From the NCBI GenBank assembly GCA_021229015.1, contig CM037785.1:1-64000 (forward strand): a stretch of DNA of 64,000 nucleotides, written 5' to 3'. This DNA comes from Solen grandis (taxonomy: Eukaryota; Mollusca; Bivalvia; Adapedonta; Solenidae). Positions 57,622-64,000 of this stretch are shown piece after piece (position 1 is the first letter of the stretch; every line of letters starts with the position of its first letter). Position numbers and translations under genes: made by a program. Below the pieces are notes generated by a model. It had not been told where the DNA came from and did not search any database. It saw only the letters and a list, made by a program, of their open reading frames with translations.

Positions 57622-57870
57622 CTTTTCCCGGGTGGCCGAGTGGTTAGGCCTCCCCCCTCGGGGGGAAAAGGTCGGGGGTTTTCGACCCCCGACCCGCATC
57701 CCAAAAGTCGTAAAAAGGGTTACTGTTATAGCCCCCTTTGTTTTTGGCGCTCATTTTTAAAAGGGTTTTTTGCAGGACTGGTTAGCGCGGAAACGGGATG
57801 AGGGGACTGGGGGGGTATCTTTCCACATGTCTACGGGGTGAATGCGTGTGGTGTTTTATCCCCGAAGGGA
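57622..57870 (+). mobile_element. tRNA-derived SINE (bivalve type), damaged
   Basis: The tRNA-like head has an A box TGGCCGAGTGG (57,633-57,643) and a B box 'GGttTTCGAcCCC' (57,677-57,689, two extra T). The body 'gcgctcattttt-aaagggtttttTGCAGGACTGGTTAGCGCGGAA...GACTGGG-GGGGTATC-T...CATGTCTACGGgGTGA' (57,747-57,845) matches what I remember of a common bivalve SINE. The head cannot fold into a proper tRNA as read (acceptor and anticodon arms disrupted), so this is not a tRNA gene. Confidence 0.75.
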
Positions 57871-58209
57871 AGTAACATCTTTGACGGGGGGGGGGGGGGC
57901 GGGGGAATTTAAAAAACCTTGCCGGTTGGGGGGACTTTTAAACCCCAAAAAACAAACTGATAAAAATATATACCCATGTTTACAAACACCGATCCTACAC
58001 ACAGGTGTGCAACTGGCGCATGTTACGTTTTTTTTGAAAAACATTTTTTAAAATTTGCTTAAAAATCATGTTTATAATAAACTTTTACATAAAAGAGGAT
58101 TTTTTGGGAAAATATTTTTTAAAAGGGGACTCCAAAGGGAAAAGAAAAAATGCAAAATTTAAAATACAAAAATTAAAAAGTATAGTTTAAATTAGGTTAA
58201 CGTCCCCCC

Positions 58210-58425
58210 CGCCCAGTATTTAAGTTTTTTGGGAGACAATGTCTACTTGAGACAAATTTTAGTGTTGTCACATGAAACGTATCAGCGTAGACAGTTGGCA
58301 TGATACCACCCCCCCAGTCACTTTAAACCGGGGGACCCCGGGGCCCAAATCAGCCCTAGAATACCCTTTTTAAGGGGAGCGCCAACCAAGGGAGCAATAC
58401 CATACCTATGTTTACAAATTTTGGG
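58210..58425 (-). mobile_element. Second SINE body, opposite orientation
   Basis: On the minus strand it reads 'ttggttGGCGCTCcccttaaaaaAGGGTAtT...GGTTTAAAGTGACTGGG-GGGTgGTATCATGcCAactGTCTACGctGTGATAcGTTTCatGTGA(g)ACA-CAC'. This is the same body as 57,747-57,860 but longer at its 3' side and without a tRNA head. The two SINE bodies form an inverted pair separated by ~350 bp. Confidence 0.65.
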
Positions 58426-59140
58426 AAAATACAAAAATTGAATAATTGTTTATAACGTTTTTAAAAAAACTTTCAGATATGTGTTATTGTTTGTTTTGGG
58501 TATTTCCGGGTATTCCTACCTTAAATATCTTCCGCTGCCCAACCCGACTTTTTTAAAAACGATTTTTTTTTAATTTATTTCTTTCTTTCCTTAATGTCAT
58601 GTTGTTTTTTTCCTATTTTCAATAATTCAAAAAAGAAAAATAAAAAAAAACCCCACCCTTTCAAAAAAAATTTGATTGAAATCGGGAAAAAAAAATGACC
58701 CGACAGTCAAAAAATGGGGAAAATTTATTTTTTACTTTCCTTTTTTGGAAAGCCGTGCAGTGTGGGAATACTTTAATAACACTAACATTTATTTTGGTGC
58801 CTTCTTCTAATTAGCAGCATAAACGTAGTAATGGGGCGGGAAAAAACTCTAATTTTAGTCAGTGTTTAATTTAAAAGTATAGGTTGGGTTTTTTTTTTTA
58901 GTAAGAAAAAGTCCTTTAAAAATGGGTGGGGCCCAGGCAAACCCGCGCGAACCGATTTAAGGGCCCTTAATGTTTAAAACTAAAAAACCCTTAAACCTAC
59001 TTGGGTTTTTTAAAATTTTTTTTTAAAATTTTAAAACGCAGTCGCACATTCAAATATAGTATTTGTTTTTTTTGGGATTTCCGCCCAAACAACCTTTTCC
59101 CCGGGCGTGAATTCCCATCACGGAAAAGTGACTTCATAGG
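58426..59140. other. Spacer, nothing recognised
   Basis: AT-rich with homopolymer noise. Part of 58,570-58,760 may be satellite tail, but no landmark is secure. Confidence 0.35.
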
Positions 59141-60200
59141 TTTCTTTTTAAATTTTTTTCATTTTGGGGAAAAGGTTTTCGACATGATGGCATTTGGGTT
59201 CAGAAAATTTAAAAATTTCAGAGTTATGACAGAAAACAAAGCGCTTTGAAAAAAAAGAAAAAATCTTTCCAAGGCACCCCAAAAAAATGACCGTCCCAAA
59301 AATATACGTCAAGCTAAAAACATTGAAAAATGGTGTTCGCGCTCTGCAGCCGTCTTTTATGGTCGGATTTTTTTTAAAATTTTTTCAAAGATGGTACATC
59401 TTAAAACTAAGGGGGGATATCCGCAGCTAACCAAATTCCAAAGACCAAAGTTTGTGGCTGAAAAAAGTTTAATAGGCCGAAAATTTTTTTTGGATTAAAA
59501 GGGGGTTGGTGAGATAAAAAATTTTTTAAATTACACATTGTGCAGTTTTTAAAAATTTCTACATATTTTTTTATCTGAGTTTATGATTTTTGTGACGTCA
59601 TAACATATTCTTAATTTTTTTTTTGGGGGAATGTTTCGAAAAGTTCCATTGTTAAAATAATAAAAATTTCAGAGTTTGACAGTAAAGATGCCTTTTGAAC
59701 AAAAGATTTTTTTGCCCCCTTTTAGTCATTGCGCCCCGAACTAAAAAAAAGTGAAAAAATGGGGTTCACGCTCTACGGGCCCCATTTATGGTCGGTTTTT
59801 TTCAAATTTTAAAAGGTACACTTAAAATAAGTTTTTCATAAACCCGTAAGTAACTGAATTCCAAAGCCAAGTTCTGTGGCTGAAAAAGATTCAACATTGG
59901 AAAAAATTTCATTTTGGATTAAAAAGCTTCAGATGAGATGAAAATTTTTAAAATTCAAGCTTGGGGGTTCTGCAGAATTAAATTTTTAATTTTTTTTTGG
60001 TCTGGGGCCCCAAAGTCTTTATTTGACTTTTTTCATACTTCTTAATTTTCATTTTGGGGGGAATATTTGACATGATGCGTTTTTTTAGAATAAAAAAAAT
60101 TTTTGATTTTTTAAGTAAATATGCGCTTTTGAACAAAAAAATCTTTAAAAACCCATGAGTTTTGTGACGTCAAAGCTAAAAAAGTCCAAAAAGAAAAAAA
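59141..60200 (+). repeat. Family 1 satellite, ~2.5 units, badly degraded
   Basis: Landmarks match the 45.6-49.0 kb array: 'gacatgatgg-catt-g-ttcagaa...tttcagagttatgacag' near 59,180, 59,640 and 60,065, and 'gtgttcgcgctctgcagccgtcttttatggtcggatttt' at 59,332-59,371. It breaks off at ~60,190 without the unique tail or the CATTCG...CGAATG hairpin; remnants 'tcattcgttaaagaataaattag' follow at 60,289. Confidence 0.65.
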
Positions 60201-60289
60201 AAAATAAAAGGGGGGAGAATAAATAAAAAATTTTTTTTAAGGGGAATTAAAAATTTTAAAAAAATTTTTAATTTTTCGAAAAATCCCCT

Positions 60290-63200
60290 CATTCGTTAAA
60301 GAATAAATTAGTTTTTTCTTCTTTTAAAATTTTTTTTATTCTTCCAAACCCAAATTTAAGGGGTTAAAAATATATGTTTTCCCAAGGGGAAGCAACATGA
60401 AAATTAAAAGCTTCGCAAAAAATATACATTTTTAAATTTTTAAAAATTTTTAATTTTTAAGCGTTTTAAACTTTCAGATTTAAAGTCGCTTCAAAAAGTT
60501 TTTGGGCTCTAGAGCCTTAATTCCCCTTTTTGATTTTTTGATATTTTCCCAGTAGATGTATTTTAGAAGGTAATGGCCCCCTAGCATTCAAATTTCAAAA
60601 TTTGAAAAATTGAGTTTAAAAAGGAAAATTTTTAAATTCGAACTTAGGTCCTAAAATTTAAAAATTTTTTTAAGAAAAAATTTGGAAAAACCCAAGCGTT
60701 TGAAGAATGAAATTGGGGGCACAAAACGGCCAAAAGGTCTGTTTTCCCCATTTCCTAAAGGACTTTTTCTCAAGTCACGGGTTATGACCCCCCTAAATTT
60801 CAAAAAGTATATTTTAAAAAAAAACCTTTTCTCTGGACTTTTTTTTGATCAATCTTTTTGAAAAGTTTTGCAAAAATTAAAAATTTAAATTTTAAAATAA
60901 AATTTTTTTTAATTTTAAAAGACGTAAAAAAATTTAAAAAAATTTTTTTTTTTTTGCGCTCAGAGCCTTCTTTTGGGGCCATTTCTAGATATTTTCCAGA
61001 AGTTATTTGGATGTAATGTGCACCTTGGCATTCAAATTTTCCAAATTCGAAATATAAAATTTCAGGGGCAAAACCAGATTCGAACTTAGGTCCCTAAAAT
61101 AAAATTTAAATTTAAAGGGGACCTAATGGTTTTAGAAGCATGAAATTGGACAGCAAATCGGCATAGAGGTCTTCTTTCTATTTCTTTAAGGTTTTTTTTC
61201 TTAATCACGTGGTTTTTGACGTCAAAAAAACTACAAAAAGCAACTTTTTTTAAAAATTTATTTCGCCTTATATCATGACTTTTGCTAAATTTTTTTTGAA
61301 AATTTGTAATTTCAACAATTAAAAACTTTACATTTATAAATTCTTTTATTTTTTATTTTTCAATGACGTCAAATGACGTCAGATTTGACGTCAGCTTTAA
61401 AAGTTTGTTTTCGCGCTCTAAGGTTTCAATTTCTGGTCCGATTTTTTTTATATTTCACAGTTTATGTATTTTAGGATGAGATTTGCACCTCGCATCCAAA
61501 TTTCCAAATTCGAAAATATAAAGATTTCATGGCCAAACGAGATTCGAACTTTGGCCCTTTTAAATACATTTTATGTTACAAAAGCCCCCTGATGCGTTTA
61601 GAACATGAAAATTTGGATAGAAATATGGGCATAGGGTTTTACATTCTTTTTCTAAAATGATTTTTTTTTTCGTCACTGGTTATGACGTCATTAAAAAACA
61701 AAAGGGATTTTTTTAACATTTCTCTTGTTCTTATCATGAATTTTAAATCGGGTTTTAATTGAAAACTTGAGAATTGAAAGAGTTAATATTGAAGTGATGC
61801 ATACGCAAGAAATGTTTAAATTTGTCACGTGGTTATGACGTAAAGAATACTAAAAACAAGAAATTTTTTTAAAAAAAACATTTAAAACGCCAATTAGATC
61901 AAAGAATTTTTAAAATTTTTAAAAAAAGTCGAAAATTAGTACGTAAAAGGGTTTGAACATTTTAAGTTATTCGTCATCAAAACATTGGCAATATTCATAT
62001 TTGATGGAAGCTTACTTGAAAATGTGAAAACAAACCTGTTCACATTCTCGAAATTTTATTTTTTTTGGATTAATAGAATGTTTTTCTAAATCAATCCTTC
62101 CAAAACAGATAATTTTTCTTTTTGGGCACTTGATTTGCCGTGGTGAAATATTAAAAATCATTCATTAAATACGTATTCGCGCTTCACCTCATGAAAATAT
62201 TGTGGGGAATCAAAGCATCCTTAAGGAATTTATGTTTTGTCAATGTTTATGACAACATTGATTTGTAAGCAAAATACATTTAAAAAAAACATAAGATTGG
62301 ACATATTAACTTTAAATAAGAAAAAAAATTCCGTCCTTGACATGTGCAGAAAATTTTTAAGTGAGAACGTTATCAAAATGCCATTAAAGTTTTTTTTTTA
62401 TAGGGCTAATTCATGAAAATATATTAATTTGAAGAAAGAAATGAAAGCGGTCATTGGTTTGGGTTGAGCAAGATCCGAATTTTTTCTTTTGCAGGAATGA
62501 GTGCCTTCGTTTGAATATGAATTGTGGAACATTTTTTTCTAAAAGAGTTCCCCCATTTTTCGTGAATTGTAAAATTATACTAGAGCCAGAAAACCTATAC
62601 AAAAACTTATTGCATTTTATTTTCAAAGGCTTTCTGCAAACCTTCAGAAAATTACAAAACATTGAATCAAACCCATTGATTTTTTGTTTTTCTAAATGTT
62701 TAAGGTTTTTTTTTTCTTAATCTGTAAAAATAAGCAAATGAATTGTTGAAAGTTTCAAGACTTTTATAACGTAAAATTTCATAGAAATAAGAAATTATTT
62801 TCAATAATTTTGCTTACCCCCTCTGCCTTTTTTTCTATCTAATTTTTTTAAAAAAATCAATCAATTTAAAGGTTAAAGTCATGGATTTTTTAAAGTATTT
62901 TTTTTTTCTTTTTAAAATTTAATTTTGGGGCAAATTGCAATGAATTTTTTGTAAAGTAATTCTTACGAAGAAAAAGATATTAAATAAAGAATAAAAAAAC
63001 TTCTAAAATTGATTGACTAACGAAGAAAAAAAATTGTGATGACATTATCTTAAAATTTTCCTGTTTGTTTTTCTGCATGATAGTAAACTGTTGCATTATC
63101 AAATAAGGTCCAAATTATGCTTTCTCAATATCTTCCTAAGAAGATGAAAATGAAAAAAATAATAAAAAATAAAGCTAATTTTGAACATAAGTAAATATTA

Positions 63201-63343
63201 TGATAATGATGATTTACGTATTAAATTAAACATTATTAGCCAAAACTATTCCATTTCATTGTAATTAACTTATATATTCAATACCTTTGAAATTAGCAAA
63301 CCGAAAGCCGCTTTCGTTTGTATCTTAAACAAACGACTTCTAG
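60290..63343 (+). mobile_element. Helitron-like element, family 3 satellite, third copy
   Basis: It starts after a decayed hairpin 'cattcgttaaagaataaattag' (60,290-60,311). There are about three units ('agcgttttaaactttcagatttaaagtcgcttc' 60,460; 60,920; 'aatgacgtcaaatgacgtcagatttgacgtcagc' 61,361). The middle part 61,790-62,060 and the tail 62,580-63,310 are shared with 53.3-55.9 kb. The 3' hairpin TCGTTTGT atcttaa ACAAACGA (63,314-63,336) ends at cttCTAG (63,340-63,343). The frames at 62,411-62,720 overlap on opposite strands and are not genes. Confidence 0.7.
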
Positions 63344-64000
63344 TTAGGACTTTCTGCCCTTTCGGCAGAAAGTCATATTGGGTTTGTACTGTTTTTTTTA
63401 TTATCTTATTATTCTTTTTTTCTTCCTCTTATATTTGTGTTAATTTTGAGGTGTTGCCATTGACTCAGAACAATGAAAGTTTTATGCGTATATTTCAAAC
63501 CATGAGCTTTCGGATGCAATGAATTTCATATTCATATGACGTCATATAACGTCAGATTTGACGTCAGGTGAAAAAAGTTTGTACGCGTCTACACCATTAT
63601 TTCTGGACCGATTTTTCATCAAATTTTCACAAGAATGTTTTATGTTAGGCTCTAGTTGTGCCTTTCGATGTCCTTGTTTCCAATTCGAAAAGGCAAATGT
63701 TTTATGGCGAATCCAAGATTTGAACTAATGACGTCAAATTTCAAAAGCATAAAAATCGATTCCAGAAGAACTAGAAAGCTGATATTTTGACTGAATATTA
63801 GTCTCTAGATCTTCTTTACATTCTGTAAAGATGTACGCCATATTACGTCACATGACGTCATAATCTAAATAAAACTTTCGTATAAAAACTTAACGGTTTT
63901 TTAAGCCCTGTAGGCTTTTATTTTTTGTATGATTTTGCTTGAAATTTTGTCTGAAGATGCAGTATTAGATTTTTTGGAGGCATGTCCACTTCCGTTTCCG
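63344..64000 (+). mobile_element. Hairpin module plus family 4 element, cut by window end
   Basis: Directly after CTAG comes a perfect 11 bp-arm hairpin, GACTTTCTGCC ctttc GGCAGAAAGTC (63,348-63,374), then 'atattgggtttgtactg' and a TTATTATTC tract. The family 4 body from ~63,430 includes TGACGTCA at about 63,537, 63,555, 63,729 and 63,854, 'gtacgcgtctacaccattatttctggaccgatttttcatcaaattttcaca' and 'ccaagatttgaac'. It is the cleanest copy of family 4 in the window. Confidence 0.68.

Noticed and set aside
57622..57700. A functional tRNA-Ser or tRNA-Leu gene
   Set aside because: The A and B boxes are present, but the B box has two extra T, the acceptor stem does not pair, and a SINE body follows directly.

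Overview
The window looks like genomic DNA of a bivalve mollusc, read as a noisy long-read consensus. Three things point to a bivalve: repeat elements that open with an 'agaGGGCCatgatGGCCCt...CGCTCACCTG' type sequence and close with a hairpin next to AGCTAA; 'pearl'-like elements built from ~145-175 bp tandem units plus an ACGG-type microsatellite; and a tRNA-derived SINE whose body matches what I know from bivalves. No bacterial feature and no intact host gene is visible. Homopolymer runs are stretched or lost throughout, so every recognisable protein is split over several frames. The longest open frame, 337 codons, is itself a transposon fragment. Two runs of exactly 100 N mark scaffold joins.

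Layout. 1-910 is a minus-strand copy of a TGACGTCA-bearing satellite family that returns at 56.0 kb and 63.4 kb. 911-4,490 has no gene, only AT-rich sequence and a purine-rich minisatellite. 4.5-17.0 kb is a chain of pearl/Helitron-like non-autonomous elements. One complete minus-strand element (8,511-10,806) sits inside a plus-strand element (8,428-11,498), and a complete plus-strand copy lies at 12,588-13,934. 17,040-24,026 is another such element, split by a ~6.0 kb DIRS-type tyrosine-recombinase retrotransposon (17,655-23,651, minus strand). The DIRS copy has inverted terminal repeats, an internal complementary region, and degraded reverse transcriptase, RNase H and recombinase.

The contig between the two N gaps (24,964-45,473) is almost entirely one ~18.5 kb Polinton/Maverick (25,910-44,435). 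It has terminal inverted repeats of about 235-245 bp, each starting with a near-palindromic ~128 bp hairpin. It carries a degraded protein-primed family B DNA polymerase (minus strand), a retrovirus-like integrase (plus strand) and a probable small membrane protein. The remaining strand-biased blocks could not be assigned.

45.6-64.0 kb is a head-to-tail string of satellite-carrying Helitron-like elements. They fall in at least four sequence families, each built of ~445 bp units that keep the same ordered motifs, including many copies of the perfect palindrome TGACGTCA. Junctions carry a variable-sequence hairpin followed by CTAG or CTAA and then a TTATTATT tract. A pair of oppositely oriented SINE bodies interrupts the string at 57.6-58.4 kb.

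These elements do not work together as a pathway. The window is a nest of transposons, and its main interest is the two large self-encoding elements (DIRS, Polinton) and the conserved modular design of the TGACGTCA satellites.
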